Shown here: positions 8,326 to 17,945 of the stretch, in pieces | How the letters are laid out: each line of letters begins with the position of its first letter | Numbering within the stretch: position 1 is the first letter of the stretch | Source: Mucilaginibacter lacusdianchii | GTDB lineage: Bacteria > Bacteroidota > Bacteroidia > Sphingobacteriales > Sphingobacteriaceae | DNA: 64,000 nt | Reading direction: 5' to 3' | NCBI RefSeq assembly: GCF_009770985.1 | Contig: NZ_WSRW01000003.1 | Location: 853,275-917,274 of the forward strand | Position numbers and translations under genes: made by a program | The notes under the pieces: model-generated | What the model saw: only the letters and a program-made list of their open reading frames with translations | The model's database searches: none | What the model was told of the DNA's origin: nothing

Positions 8326-8868
8326 TTATGCAGTTTTACGAAATGGAATTTCTTCAAACATCCCCCACTTTGCGTACTTATCATATGATGTGCGTTCCAA
8401 TATGGTAAGCTTATCAGCAATAAAACTGTCTTGATAACGCGTATATTTGAAATGTGGCCATAAGGTCACAAAATAATCGACTGGAATAGCTTTGGTAACT
8501 GTAATATGTGGCGTTAATGGTTGTGCATTAATTTCCCGAATTAACTTATCAAACCAATTATCCGACTGGTAGCTTTTCTTAACTTGAGCATAAATGGTGG
8601 CAGATTCATTTTGATGGTTGAAAGTTTGAAAACCGTCTATTTGCAGATTAATTGCTGGCATATTCATGATTTTTGGCCTGATATTATCTAAAAAGCTTTT
8701 CATAAAATAATCCTTCTGCCTTACCTTTAAAGCAATTGATAAATGAGCAGTCGAACTAATTCCAGGGTATTGGCCAACAATATCTCCTGCTAAATTTTTG
8801 TAATAAGCAATCTGTTGCTTAACCACCTCCGATGGTTGAAGCAGAAAAAAGTAATCTTTATAACTCAT
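8326..8868 (-). CDS. 2H phosphoesterase / 2'-5' RNA ligase-like protein
   Basis: About 180 residues from ATG at 8868; a TTG 15 codons upstream would add a hydrophobic stretch and is disfavoured. The two catalytic HxSx/HxTx signatures, HLSIAL and HITVTK, lie roughly 85 residues apart, as in the 2H superfamily (ThpR/LigT type). Members open 2',3'-cyclic phosphates or similar nucleotides; the substrate here is unknown. Divergent from dinB (77 nt between start codons). Confidence 0.78.
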   Translation of the reverse strand: MSYKDYFFLLQPSEVVKQQIAYYKNLAGDIVGQYPGISSTAHLSIALKVRQKDYFMKSFLDNIRPKIMNMPAINLQIDGFQTFNHQNESATIYAQVKKSYQSDNWFDKLIREINAQPLTPHITVTKAIPVDYFVTLWPHFKYTRYQDSFIADKLTILERTSYDKYAKWGMFEEIPFRKTA

Positions 8869-8945
8869 AGCGATAAGTAATTGATAAAGCGAAATTGCTA
8901 AAATAATTAGCAATTATCAAAATCATTTTTCACATTTGTTACGCT

Positions 8946-10127
8946 ATGTCCAAAAAATACATCGTTCATATTGACCTAGATTCGTTTTTTGTGTCGGTTG
9001 AGCGCAAGTTCAATCCATCATTAATGGGTAAGCCGGTCATCATCGGTGGTGCCGAAGGGCGAGGAGTGGTAGCTTCATGCAGTTATGAAGCACGCCAATT
9101 TGGTATACATTCGGCCATGCCTACACAACAAGCACTAAAGCTTTGCCCTCATGCCATTGTGCTGAGAGGGTCGCATGGGCGTTATTCAGAAGCTTCAAGA
9201 GAGGTAACAGAAATTATTCATGATTCGGTTCCGCTATATCAAAAAACGTCTGTTGATGAATTTTACATAGATTTAACAGGTATGGACCGGTATTACGATC
9301 CGTATATATTAGCCACCGAACTCCGACAGCGGATTATACGCCAAACAGGCTTACCTATATCATTTGGCATGGCATCGTGCAAAACCGTTGCTAAAATGGC
9401 TACCAACCAAGCCAAGCCTAACGGGCAATTATGGATAAAACATGGTGATGAGAAATCTTTTATGGCACCGCTTAATATCAGCAAGATTCCAATGCTGGGC
9501 GAAAAAACTTGTGAAAAGCTTTACCAATATGGCATCGAAAAAATCCGTGACCTGCAAAAGGTTGATATTCGTTTTTTAGAAACGGTGTTTGGAAAAGCCG
9601 GTCATTACATATGGGAAAAAGCCAACGGAATAGACGACAGCGAAATTGTGCCGCATAGTGAAAGAAAATCTATCTCAACCGAGCACACCTTTGGTAACAA
9701 TACTACAGACCGGCGCACGCTGGAAACCATCCTGGTGTCGATGACAGAAGAGCTGGCCTTTAAACTGCGTAGCGAAAATAAACTAGCATCGTGCCTGGCT
9801 ATTAAATTACGCTATGCAAATTTTGAAACGCATACGCTGCAAGAGAAAATTGCTTTTACTTCGGCCGAACATATTCTAATTCCTGGTATTAAAAATCTAC
9901 TTAAGCGCGCCTGGAATCAGCATCGGCCTATACGATTGATTGGCGTAAAATTAAGCCAGCTATGTAGTGGCAGTTACCAGATTAATTTGTTCGAGGATAA
10001 TGAAGAGCAAATAAAATTGTATAAAGCGATGGATACTATCAACTTTAAATATGGTAACAAAACCGTTTGCAGGGCTGCTGGTATGGAAATAGGTCAGCGT
10101 AATTTTAATCCCTTTTTATCAAAATGA
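8946..10127 (+). CDS. dinB: DNA polymerase IV (Y-family)
   Basis: Error-prone translesion polymerase of 393 residues. The first metal motif is HIDLDSFFVSVE at the N terminus, the second is SVDEFYIDLTGMD near residue 100, and the helix-hairpin-helix thumb MLGEKTCEKLYQYGIEKI is near 180. The C-terminal little-finger domain has KSISTEHTF. Ends with a short linker lacking an obvious beta-clamp-binding peptide, though INLFED near residue 350 resembles one (QxxLF-like). Single gene; no SOS box is recognised upstream. Confidence 0.95.
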   Translation: MSKKYIVHIDLDSFFVSVERKFNPSLMGKPVIIGGAEGRGVVASCSYEARQFGIHSAMPTQQALKLCPHAIVLRGSHGRYSEASREVTEIIHDSVPLYQKTSVDEFYIDLTGMDRYYDPYILATELRQRIIRQTGLPISFGMASCKTVAKMATNQAKPNGQLWIKHGDEKSFMAPLNISKIPMLGEKTCEKLYQYGIEKIRDLQKVDIRFLETVFGKAGHYIWEKANGIDDSEIVPHSERKSISTEHTFGNNTTDRRTLETILVSMTEELAFKLRSENKLASCLAIKLRYANFETHTLQEKIAFTSAEHILIPGIKNLLKRAWNQHRPIRLIGVKLSQLCSGSYQINLFEDNEEQIKLYKAMDTINFKYGNKTVCRAAGMEIGQRNFNPFLSK

Positions 10128-10352
10128 TACTTAAATATAATATTTATAATTATAGATTTTAACTATAAGTAAAACATTGCCTCGCTTAATGGGTTGGTTT
10201 ATTTAGAAGCATAATAAATAAGTGCTTTTAAGAATATTTGATGATACACGAATAGGCGTTCTACGATGCGATTTCATAGAATGCTGTTTAATACTTGCCG
10301 ATAAGAAAGAACATAAGTTAACAAGCATTTTAAATCAATTTAACCATTAAGT

Positions 10353-11234
10353 ATGTTTTATCACGACAAGAAACTACAGTACCAGGTACGTGTAGAAAAA
10401 CCAAATCCGGCGTTTGCTAAGTTATTACAACAAGCCATTGGGGGCATTGAAGGGGAAATAAGGGTATGTTTACAGTACTTATTTCAGGCTTGGGGTAGCC
10501 GCGGACCAAATAAATACCGTGATATGCTCCTGGACACTGGTACAGAAGAAATTTCGCACATTGAAATGCTTAGTACAGCGGTTGCATTAAACTTGGAAGG
10601 CGCCACTACAGAACTAAAAGACAAAATTGCGGGCGAAAACGCTATGGTAGGAAGTATTTTAGGTGGAATGGATCCTCGACACGTATTATCTTCAGGATTG
10701 GCGGCTATGGCTGTTGATGCGAATGGTGTTCCTTTTAACGGATCGTGGGTAGTAGGTAGCGGTAATATCGCTGCCGATATGTATGCAAACGTAATGGCCG
10801 AATCTACCGGTCGTGTATTGGCAACCCGCTTGTGGGAATTAACTGATGACCCAGGCATGAAAGATATGCTGGCCTTTTTGATTGCACGTGATACCATGCA
10901 CCAAAATCAATGGTTAGCGGTATTAGAAGATTTAGGTGGTGTTAAAAATAACTTGCCAATCCCTAATACTTTCCCTGAAAGTGAGCAAGTGAATGAATTT
11001 GCTTACTCATTCGTTTCTACCAATATTGAGGGCTTACAGGTGCCTGACGCACGCTGGGCAAGCGGACCATCAATTGACGGTAAAGGTGAGTTTAAATATG
11101 TAAAAGCCGAGCCAATGGGACAGGAGCCGAAACTGGCACCGCCAGATCCGCAAGGCCATGCACAAGCCGAGCAAATGACAGGCGGCATGGATAAGGGTTT
11201 GCTAGATAATATTAAAGATACTTTGCTGCCGTAA
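10353..11234 (+). CDS. manganese catalase
   Basis: Non-haem catalase that breaks down hydrogen peroxide at a di-manganese site. All five metal ligands known from the Lactobacillus enzyme are present at nearly identical positions: E35, E66, H69, E150 and H183 in this 293-residue protein. The C-terminal tail is Pro/Gly/Gln rich. It has its own terminator. The 225-nt spacer before it holds no gene; an imperfect inverted repeat lies around 10255-10284. Likely cytoplasmic, no signal peptide. Confidence 0.94.
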   Translation: MFYHDKKLQYQVRVEKPNPAFAKLLQQAIGGIEGEIRVCLQYLFQAWGSRGPNKYRDMLLDTGTEEISHIEMLSTAVALNLEGATTELKDKIAGENAMVGSILGGMDPRHVLSSGLAAMAVDANGVPFNGSWVVGSGNIAADMYANVMAESTGRVLATRLWELTDDPGMKDMLAFLIARDTMHQNQWLAVLEDLGGVKNNLPIPNTFPESEQVNEFAYSFVSTNIEGLQVPDARWASGPSIDGKGEFKYVKAEPMGQEPKLAPPDPQGHAQAEQMTGGMDKGLLDNIKDTLLP

Positions 11235-11250
11235 AAGCATGAACAAATAA

Positions 11251-11284
11251 AAAAGGGTTAGCTACTTGTAGCTAACCCTTTTTT
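11251..11284 (+). terminator. terminator after manganese catalase
   Basis: Stem GGGTTAGCTAC / GTAGCTAACCC (11255-11265, 11268-11278) flanked by A and T runs; it can also serve the convergent gene ending at 11299. Confidence 0.92.
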
Positions 11285-11298
11285 ATTTAAATGACACG

Positions 11299-12393
11299 TT
11301 ATGGCAGTTTTACTTTATATACGCGATACGGTTCAGTGCGTTTATTTACGCCGTTGTTGTAATCAGGTTGTTTATTGATTTGCGAAGTGGTGATATATAA
11401 ATATCCATCTTTAGAAATAGAATAAGTATCGGGCCAAATCAGGCTCATATCTTTAAACCATAAAGATGCTTTTAAATCTGGCGACATACGCAGCATACGG
11501 TAGTTAATCATATCTCCCATAATAAGATTTCCCTTTTTATCAAAAATCATCCCATCAGTAACCGCAACGTTGCCTAAATCCTGAACTTTACCACTCAACT
11601 GCTGTGGTGTAAGTTTTTGATCCAGTAACGCTGTTGTTGGAACGCGGTACAACTTTTTATCGGTTAGCGGTTTGTAATATAACCAACTGCCATCAGGTGT
11701 TAAAGCAATACCGTCTGAGCTGAATTTTACCGGTTGACCTTGTTTTTTCAATTCTTTACCATCTATCACAAACTTAAAGTTAGGATCAGAATGAACCGAT
11801 TTGTGATTTTGTAACACTTGACGGGATTTTCCTGAATTTAAATCCAAAATAATTATACCACCCGTACCAGAATTGGTTAAATAAGCTACCTGTTTTTTAG
11901 TATCAACACGAATGTCATTCAGGTAGCTGCTTTGGTCGATTGTACCTGGAAAGCGATAAACGCGTTCAATTTTATTGGTGTTCAGGTTAAATTTAATCAC
12001 TTTAGCACTGTTGCCTACCACTTTATTTAACATAGGAGCGGCCGGGTCAACAATATATAGGTAATCATTATCATCCACGTAGGCGGTTTGTACGCACACC
12101 CATTTGTTCATACCATCTTCGCCTGCTTTCCAACTGTTCATAGCGGCGTCTGGAAACGGTTTGGATGTGCCGTTTGGCATTACCTCAACAACCGCATATT
12201 TATAGGTTTTTGACCACAGCGGATAAGTAACAAAAAGCCGGTTTTTAGCCGATACAGCTACACCGGTAAACTGATAGGTATTATCAGCAAATACTTGTTG
12301 TAGCTTAGGTTGCTGGGCTGTACTGCTTTTTGGAATCGTTGCTGCGCCAGCAAAACTTACCAGCGTAATCAGGTGAATAAATATTTTCTTCAT
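11299..12393 (-). CDS. secreted Yellow / major royal jelly protein-family beta-propeller
   Basis: About 364 residues from the ATG at 12393 (an upstream TTG adds 9 residues and is less likely). A Sec signal peptide (KKIFIHLITLVSFAGAA) is followed by a six-blade-type propeller. MRJP/Yellow landmarks are YLNDIRVDTKKQVAYLTNSG, SSDGIALTPDGSWLYYKPLT and WPDTYSISKDGYLYITTSQI. In insects the family contains melanin-pathway and royal jelly proteins; bacterial members are of unknown substrate. The upstream serine hydrolase, on the same strand, ends 69 nt before its start. Confidence 0.82.
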   Translation of the reverse strand: MKKIFIHLITLVSFAGAATIPKSSTAQQPKLQQVFADNTYQFTGVAVSAKNRLFVTYPLWSKTYKYAVVEVMPNGTSKPFPDAAMNSWKAGEDGMNKWVCVQTAYVDDNDYLYIVDPAAPMLNKVVGNSAKVIKFNLNTNKIERVYRFPGTIDQSSYLNDIRVDTKKQVAYLTNSGTGGIIILDLNSGKSRQVLQNHKSVHSDPNFKFVIDGKELKKQGQPVKFSSDGIALTPDGSWLYYKPLTDKKLYRVPTTALLDQKLTPQQLSGKVQDLGNVAVTDGMIFDKKGNLIMGDMINYRMLRMSPDLKASLWFKDMSLIWPDTYSISKDGYLYITTSQINKQPDYNNGVNKRTEPYRVYKVKLP

Positions 12394-12461
12394 GTAGATA
12401 TTAACCTGCTGATAAACCAAAAGTTTACGGGCTTCATGTAAATTACAATTTTATCAGAAGC

Positions 12462-13688
12462 TTACTTTTTAAAAGCACTCAACAAAGTTTTAACTACGCC
12501 GTCCATTTCATTATTTTCAATCCAGCGCACTACCATTACCACATCATATTCAGGGTCGCAGTAAATCATATTAGTACCATTGCCAATATGTACCCATGCG
12601 CTCTCCGGTGCCGATGGTAAAAGCTTTTTATCAGTATTCAAAAACCAGTTCATGTAGCCATAGCCGGTGTTAGCAGTGGTAGGCGTAAGAGCTTGTTTCA
12701 CCCATTGCTCACTGATAAGTTGTTTGCCGTTCCAGTTGCCGTGGCGCAACGTAAGCAATCCAAAACGTGCCATATCATAGGTGTTTATAAACATGCCGCC
12801 GCCCCAGTGGCCCCCACCGCTCACGGATTGTACTGGTTGTCCATCCAACACAATCCACGCATTGCGGTAACCTGTCCACCGCCAAGTGGTCGAAGCACCA
12901 ATAGGGTCCATGATATTTTCTTTCAGCACCTCTGGTAAAGGCTGGCGCCATACTGAAGTAGCAGCTAACGCTAATGCATTTACCCGCACATCATTGTATT
13001 TATAAACACTTCCTGGTTCGTTACGTTGCCTGGTTTTACACTGTGTCAGCTCGCCTTGCGGACGGTCGGCCCAGTCGGGTTTGCCCCACAAAGTACCTTC
13101 CCAATCGCTGGTTTGCCGAAGCATTACTTCCCAAGTCAAGCGGCGGTTGTGTGGCGTATTAAAGGGGTAAATTAAGTTGGTTTGCGCTGCATCGTAACCC
13201 GCAGTGTTAATGCCAAGATTATACAGTTCCACAAAGGGTACATAATGAGCAACAGTGTCCATAGTGCTATGAATTAGTCCACGGTCAACTGCCAGTCCAA
13301 CCAGTGTAGATAAAAAGCTTTTAGAAACACTGTTTACAATATCCACGCGGTTTGGGTCGCCCCACTCGGCCACTTTGTAGCCATGATATATAATCACACC
13401 AGATGAGCCGCCCCGGTCAGTAAGCGGCCCTAAAGGTTCGCTAAACGGTTCTCGACCAAAGCTTTGATGTTGTGCCAGTTCTCCGTTGCGAGGTGATTTT
13501 GCTTCATGTTCTTTGGCAAAGTTGATGGTTTGTTGTATAGCCTCCGCATTTAAGCTCATTTGAGCAGGCAATCGGCTTTGCCAGCTTCCGGCTGGTGGAA
13601 AATAACCGGTGTCCTTATTCTTTTTCTGGCTATACGCCCAAGGTGATATCAGTAGTAACAAAGCGGCAGATAAGATGCGGATTTTCAT
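12462..13688 (-). CDS. secreted serine hydrolase, class C beta-lactamase-like
   Basis: 408 residues with signal peptide (MKIRILSAALLLLISPWAYS). The catalytic tetrad motif SVSK is at S120-K123, and YND at 231-233 stands where class C enzymes have YxN; a Gly-rich GGHWGGG segment follows. Members include esterases and D-amino-acid peptidases; sequence does not settle which. Probably cotranscribed with the downstream Yellow-like gene. It is divergent from alaS, with 164 nt between. Confidence 0.8.
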   Translation of the reverse strand: MKIRILSAALLLLISPWAYSQKKNKDTGYFPPAGSWQSRLPAQMSLNAEAIQQTINFAKEHEAKSPRNGELAQHQSFGREPFSEPLGPLTDRGGSSGVIIYHGYKVAEWGDPNRVDIVNSVSKSFLSTLVGLAVDRGLIHSTMDTVAHYVPFVELYNLGINTAGYDAAQTNLIYPFNTPHNRRLTWEVMLRQTSDWEGTLWGKPDWADRPQGELTQCKTRQRNEPGSVYKYNDVRVNALALAATSVWRQPLPEVLKENIMDPIGASTTWRWTGYRNAWIVLDGQPVQSVSGGGHWGGGMFINTYDMARFGLLTLRHGNWNGKQLISEQWVKQALTPTTANTGYGYMNWFLNTDKKLLPSAPESAWVHIGNGTNMIYCDPEYDVVMVVRWIENNEMDGVVKTLLSAFKK

Positions 13689-13822
13689 GCAACCAATATA
13701 GTAAGGCCCATAGGCTTTAGAAAGTAATTTTGCTCTTGCATCTTAGTTTTGCATCTCAAAACCACTTAAAATATCATGTGCGCAGCATGTGGTTTGTTCC
13801 ATTTTCATCACTCAAAAAATCC

Positions 13823-13830
13823 TATCTTTG
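13823..13830 (+). promoter_or_regulatory. alaS: -7 promoter box of alaS
   Basis: TATCTTTG fits TAnnTTTG and lies 22 nt before the alaS ATG. The nearest TTTG upstream (13793-13796) is 26 nt away, longer than the usual spacing, so only the -7 part is supported. Confidence 0.5.
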
Positions 13831-13852
13831 CACACCAATTTTATATTGAAAA

Positions 13853-16522
13853 ATGACAGCTCAACAGATACGCCAGGCTTTTCTGGACTTTTTTTCTTCT
13901 AAAGGACATACCGTTGTGCCATCGGCACCCATCGTAGTAAAAAACGACCCAACGCTGATGTTCACCAATGCGGGTATGAACCAGTTTAAAGATTTGTTTT
14001 TGGGCGAAGCTGTAGCTAAATACCCACGGGTAGCCGATACACAACGTTGTTTGCGGGTATCAGGTAAGCATAACGACTTGGAAGAAGTTGGTATTGACAC
14101 CTATCATCACACCATGTTTGAGATGCTGGGTAACTGGAGCTTTGGCGACTACTTTAAAAAAGACGCTATTGCCTGGAGTTGGGAGCTATTAACCCAAGTT
14201 TACAAATTACCGGCCGACCGCTTGTACGTTACCTACTTTGAAGGTGATGAAAAAGAAGGCTTGGCTAAAGACCAGGAAGCGTATGGTTTGTGGAAACAAT
14301 ACGTAGCTGAAGACCATATTTTACCCGGCAACAAAAAAGATAACTTTTGGGAAATGGGCGAAACCGGCCCTTGTGGCCCTTGTTCTGAAATACATTTTGA
14401 CGGTCGTAGCGATGAAGAAAGATCAGCGGTAAGCGGAGCAACCTTAGTAAATGCCGATGATCCAAACGTTATCGAGATTTGGAACAACGTATTTATGCAG
14501 TTTAACCGTTTAAAAGACGGTTCATTACAACCTTTGCCGGCCCGACACGTGGATACCGGAATGGGTTTTGAACGTTTGGTGCGTGTACTGCAAGGCAAAA
14601 CTTCAAATTACGACACGGATGTATTCCAGCCGTTGATACAATTTTTATCTGCAAGAAGCGGTAAGGTGTATAACGCCGGCGCTACGCCGGGTAATGAGGG
14701 TTGGAACGAAGCCGTGGCTATGCGTGTAATGGCCGACCATATTCGAGCCATCAGCTTTGCTATTGCTGACGGGCAGTTGCCGTCTAACAACAAAGCAGGC
14801 TATGTCATCCGCCGTATATTGCGCCGGGCAGTACGTTATGCTTACCAATACTTAGGCTTTAAAGAGCCTTTCTTGAATCAATTGGTACCATTACTGGCAG
14901 AGCAGTTTAAAGGTGTGTTTGACGAGTTGTACAGCCAGAAAGATTTTGTACAAAAAGTAATTCTGGAAGAAGAGAACGCCTTTTTAAGAACTTTAGATAA
15001 AGGTATTCAATTATTTGAAAATCATATCAATAGTTTCATAAGCAATACGAATGAATTGAATGAAGCTACCACTGGCTCAATTGCCGGAAGCTTTGCTTTT
15101 GAACTGTACGATACCTACGGTTTTCCGATTGATCTTACCGAATTGATGGCTCGTGAAAACGGCTTAAGCGTAGATATGGCCGGTTTTGAAAATGAATTGC
15201 AACAGCAAAAAAATCGTTCACGCGCCGCTACGGCTATTGATACCGGTGATTGGACAGTATTAAAAGAAGATGATGCTGTTGAATTTACCGGTTACGATGA
15301 AACTGAGACGGTAGCGCACGTAGTAAAATACCGCAAGGTAAAAGCGAAAGGCAAAGAACAGTATCAGCTTGTGCTGGATAAAACACCGTTTTATGCCGAA
15401 AGTGGTGGTCAGGTTGGTGATACCGGCGAGTTGGTGTTTCCAAATGGGGAAATTATCGAAATTACTGACACCAAAAAAGAAAACGGCTTAACCGTACATT
15501 TTACCGATACTTTGCCGCAAGCTATTAATGACGCCTTGACTGCTATTGTTGATTCTGAACGTCGTTCAAGTACTGAAAATAATCACTCGGCCACACATCT
15601 ATTGCATGCAGCTTTAAAGCAAGTATTGGGTAGCCATGTAAATCAAAAAGGTTCACTAGTAAATGCAGATAGTCTTCGGTTTGATTTTTCACATTTCAGC
15701 AAGGTAACCGATGAAGAATTGGCTCAAATTGAAACCATTGTTAACCAAAAGGTTCGTGAAAATATAGGTTTAAAAGAAGAGCGTAATGTACCTTATCAAG
15801 AGGCGATCAACAGTGGCGTAACTGCTTTATTTGGTGAAAAGTACGGTGATTTTGTTCGGGTTATTACTTTTGACGACCAATTTTCGAAAGAGCTTTGTGG
15901 TGGTACACACATCAAAGCAACCGGGCAGATTGGTTACTTCAAAATCGTATCAGAAAGTGCTGTTGCTGCTGGTGTGCGTCGTATCGAGGCCATAACTGGT
16001 GTAGCTGCCGAAAAGTTCATCAACGAGCAAAATCAGCTAGTACAACATTTGAAAGAGCTGTTAAAAAATCCTAAAGATATTTCTAAAAGTATTGAAAGCT
16101 TGTTGGAAGAAAACAATCGCCTCAAAAAAGAAATCGAGAAGTCGGTTCATGAAAAGGCAGTAGGCCTGAAAGCAGAACTGGCAAAAAAAGCTGAAACTAT
16201 AAACGGTGTCAACTTTATTGCCCAGCAAGTAGAACTACCTAGTGCTGATGCAGTGAAAACGCTGGCTTACCAATTGAAAGATATTGTAAGCGATTTGTTC
16301 CTGGTACTGGCTGCTAACATCGACGGTAAGCCTAACCTGACCGTCATGATAGCCGAAAATCTGGTAAAAGAAAAAGGCTTAAATGCGGGTGCTGTCGTTC
16401 GTGAATTGGCTAAAGAGATTCAAGGTGGTGGCGGTGGTCAGCCTTTCTTTGCCACAGCCGGCGGTAAGGATTTGGGCGGCTTGGATCGTGCTTTGGCTAA
16501 AGCAAAATCATACGTGTTGTAA
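13853..16522 (+). CDS. alaS: alanyl-tRNA synthetase
   Basis: Full-length 889-residue enzyme. The class II catalytic core opens with IRQAFLDFFSSKGH and continues with TNAGMNQFKDLFLG. The editing domain carries NNHSATHLLHAAL and the zinc/editing motif CGGTHIKATG. The C-Ala domain ends with GGGGGQPFFATAGG. Charges tRNA-Ala and clears Ser/Gly mischarging. Start ATG at 13853 follows a -7 box; the gene is monocistronic with its own terminator. Confidence 0.98.
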   Translation: MTAQQIRQAFLDFFSSKGHTVVPSAPIVVKNDPTLMFTNAGMNQFKDLFLGEAVAKYPRVADTQRCLRVSGKHNDLEEVGIDTYHHTMFEMLGNWSFGDYFKKDAIAWSWELLTQVYKLPADRLYVTYFEGDEKEGLAKDQEAYGLWKQYVAEDHILPGNKKDNFWEMGETGPCGPCSEIHFDGRSDEERSAVSGATLVNADDPNVIEIWNNVFMQFNRLKDGSLQPLPARHVDTGMGFERLVRVLQGKTSNYDTDVFQPLIQFLSARSGKVYNAGATPGNEGWNEAVAMRVMADHIRAISFAIADGQLPSNNKAGYVIRRILRRAVRYAYQYLGFKEPFLNQLVPLLAEQFKGVFDELYSQKDFVQKVILEEENAFLRTLDKGIQLFENHINSFISNTNELNEATTGSIAGSFAFELYDTYGFPIDLTELMARENGLSVDMAGFENELQQQKNRSRAATAIDTGDWTVLKEDDAVEFTGYDETETVAHVVKYRKVKAKGKEQYQLVLDKTPFYAESGGQVGDTGELVFPNGEIIEITDTKKENGLTVHFTDTLPQAINDALTAIVDSERRSSTENNHSATHLLHAALKQVLGSHVNQKGSLVNADSLRFDFSHFSKVTDEELAQIETIVNQKVRENIGLKEERNVPYQEAINSGVTALFGEKYGDFVRVITFDDQFSKELCGGTHIKATGQIGYFKIVSESAVAAGVRRIEAITGVAAEKFINEQNQLVQHLKELLKNPKDISKSIESLLEENNRLKKEIEKSVHEKAVGLKAELAKKAETINGVNFIAQQVELPSADAVKTLAYQLKDIVSDLFLVLAANIDGKPNLTVMIAENLVKEKGLNAGAVVRELAKEIQGGGGGQPFFATAGGKDLGGLDRALAKAKSYVL

Positions 16523-16540
16523 AAAGTAGTTACATATAAA

Positions 16541-16576
16541 AAGTAAGGGAGCTTAACTTAAGCTCCCTTACTTTTT
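16541..16576. terminator. terminator between alaS and the desaturase gene
   Basis: AAGTAAGGGAGCTTA at 16541 pairs with TAAGCTCCCTTACTT, with A and T runs outside; serves both converging genes and overlaps the desaturase stop codon. Confidence 0.92.
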
Positions 16577-17681
16577 ATAATTCACCATGTACAAATAAAC
16601 TTTCCGAACTGCCGCTCTTCTTTAGCAACATAAAGTGCGACTTTAACGCTTCTGATAACGGATACGAACGGTAAGGTAAATTGTACTTAGCGGCGTATTC
16701 CCTGATAATAGGTGTAATGGACGGGTAATAAGTATGCGCAACGGTTGGAAATAAGTGATGTGCAACATGATGATTGAAGCCGCCAAATAAGAAATTTGCT
16801 ACGGCGCTATCAGGACTAAAATCTTTAGTTTCGGAGATTTGATACATGGCCCAGGTCATCCCAATCTCTCCGTTCTCTGGAGGAAGCGGAAACTCTGCAT
16901 CCTCATCGGCATGGGTAGATAGCAGTGCCGTCACCCCAAAAGCGCTGGATGTAATGTGCATTAATAAGAAAGCTACTAATACTGAATGCCAGGGTTGATT
17001 TAAGATCAACATAGGTATAACCAACAAAAACAAAAAATTAATAATTTTAGCTGCAAATAGCTTTACATACTCTACGGTTGGTATATTGGTTACCCGTTTT
17101 AAGTAATTGTCTTTCGTTCCAAAAAAGTCTTTAAAATCTCTTACAAACAGCCAGTTTAGGGTATAAAAGAGGTATAAAAACCACATATACAAGTGTTGAT
17201 ATCGGTGGAAACTAAAGCGAGGACTCTCTGGAAAAATACGAACAATGTTGCTTTGCTTTACGTCAATATCCCAATGCTGTAAGTTGGGGTAAGGGTGGTG
17301 TAAAAGCAGGTGACGTTTTTTCCAAATATAGCTATTACTTCCAAAAAGTTCCAGTACGTAGGTATACAACTCGTTGTGCTTACGGCTTTTAAAAACAGCG
17401 CCATGTGCAGCGTCATGAAATCCGTTTAAAAAAACCATAATCATGGTTAATCCCGTTAGAATATAAAAAGCAAACAGGTAAGGTGTTTGGTTGCCAAATA
17501 TTAGAATACAGCTATAAAAAGTAAAATACAGTGCCAACATAGTAAGCGATTTGGCTACTATGCTTTGCTGTACTATACGATTGTTAAGTACGCGTTCATG
17601 TACTTGCTGATTTAATTCTCTGAAAAAGTCGTCGCGTCCGGACTTTCGAAAAGTTGGTTTTATAAATATCTCGGTATCCAT
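16575..17681 (-). CDS. membrane fatty acid desaturase
   Basis: Inserts a double bond into acyl chains with a di-iron centre in the membrane. The 368-residue protein has the three histidine boxes in order: HDAAH (89-93), HLLLHHPY (124-130) and HHVAHH near residue 313, with four or so membrane segments between (around 45-62, 67-87, 185-205, 215-250). This pattern fits front-end/acyl-lipid desaturases of the FA_desaturase family; regiochemistry cannot be read. Start ATG at 17681. Divergent from gatB. Confidence 0.9.
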   Translation of the reverse strand: MDTEIFIKPTFRKSGRDDFFRELNQQVHERVLNNRIVQQSIVAKSLTMLALYFTFYSCILIFGNQTPYLFAFYILTGLTMIMVFLNGFHDAAHGAVFKSRKHNELYTYVLELFGSNSYIWKKRHLLLHHPYPNLQHWDIDVKQSNIVRIFPESPRFSFHRYQHLYMWFLYLFYTLNWLFVRDFKDFFGTKDNYLKRVTNIPTVEYVKLFAAKIINFLFLLVIPMLILNQPWHSVLVAFLLMHITSSAFGVTALLSTHADEDAEFPLPPENGEIGMTWAMYQISETKDFSPDSAVANFLFGGFNHHVAHHLFPTVAHTYYPSITPIIREYAAKYNLPYRSYPLSEALKSHFMLLKKSGSSESLFVHGEL

Positions 17682-17899
17682 AGGTATGTGTTAAAAATTC
17701 GGTTGAAGAACCTTGTAGCAACATAAGCTGCAGCTTGTAATTGCATGGTTAAACAACAATTCTTTTGTAATGGTTTGTTCAAAACCACCGCTACCTGCCC
17801 AACCGCATTTTACATTCTGGTTATGTGCCTGTTTTAAAGCTGATTTCAAAGTTTATGCCGATTTTAGGCTTCGGTATGCCTATCTGTCAGCAATAGCTT

Positions 17900-17907
17900 T
17901 ATATTTG
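17900..17907 (+). promoter_or_regulatory. gatB: -7 promoter box of gatB
   Basis: TATATTTG, a perfect TAnnTTTG, lies 38 nt before the gatB ATG. No convincing -33 element is visible. Confidence 0.45.
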
Positions 17908-17945
17908 CCTAATTCCGGATAACTGTAATTATCCTTTAAATTGTG

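Noticed and set aside
10255-10284. Imperfect inverted repeat before the manganese catalase gene
   Set aside because: Two mismatches in 11 pairs and no match to a known OxyR or PerR site; no support for an operator.
13841-14100. Minus-strand ORFs over the alaS start
   Set aside because: Shadows of alaS in other frames, with no family signature.
17691-17849. 52-codon minus-strand ORF just upstream of the desaturase gene, Cys-rich end (SCSLCCYKVL), possible small peptide
   Set aside because: Only a TTG start, no ATG, no recognised family and no processing or export genes nearby; most likely chance.
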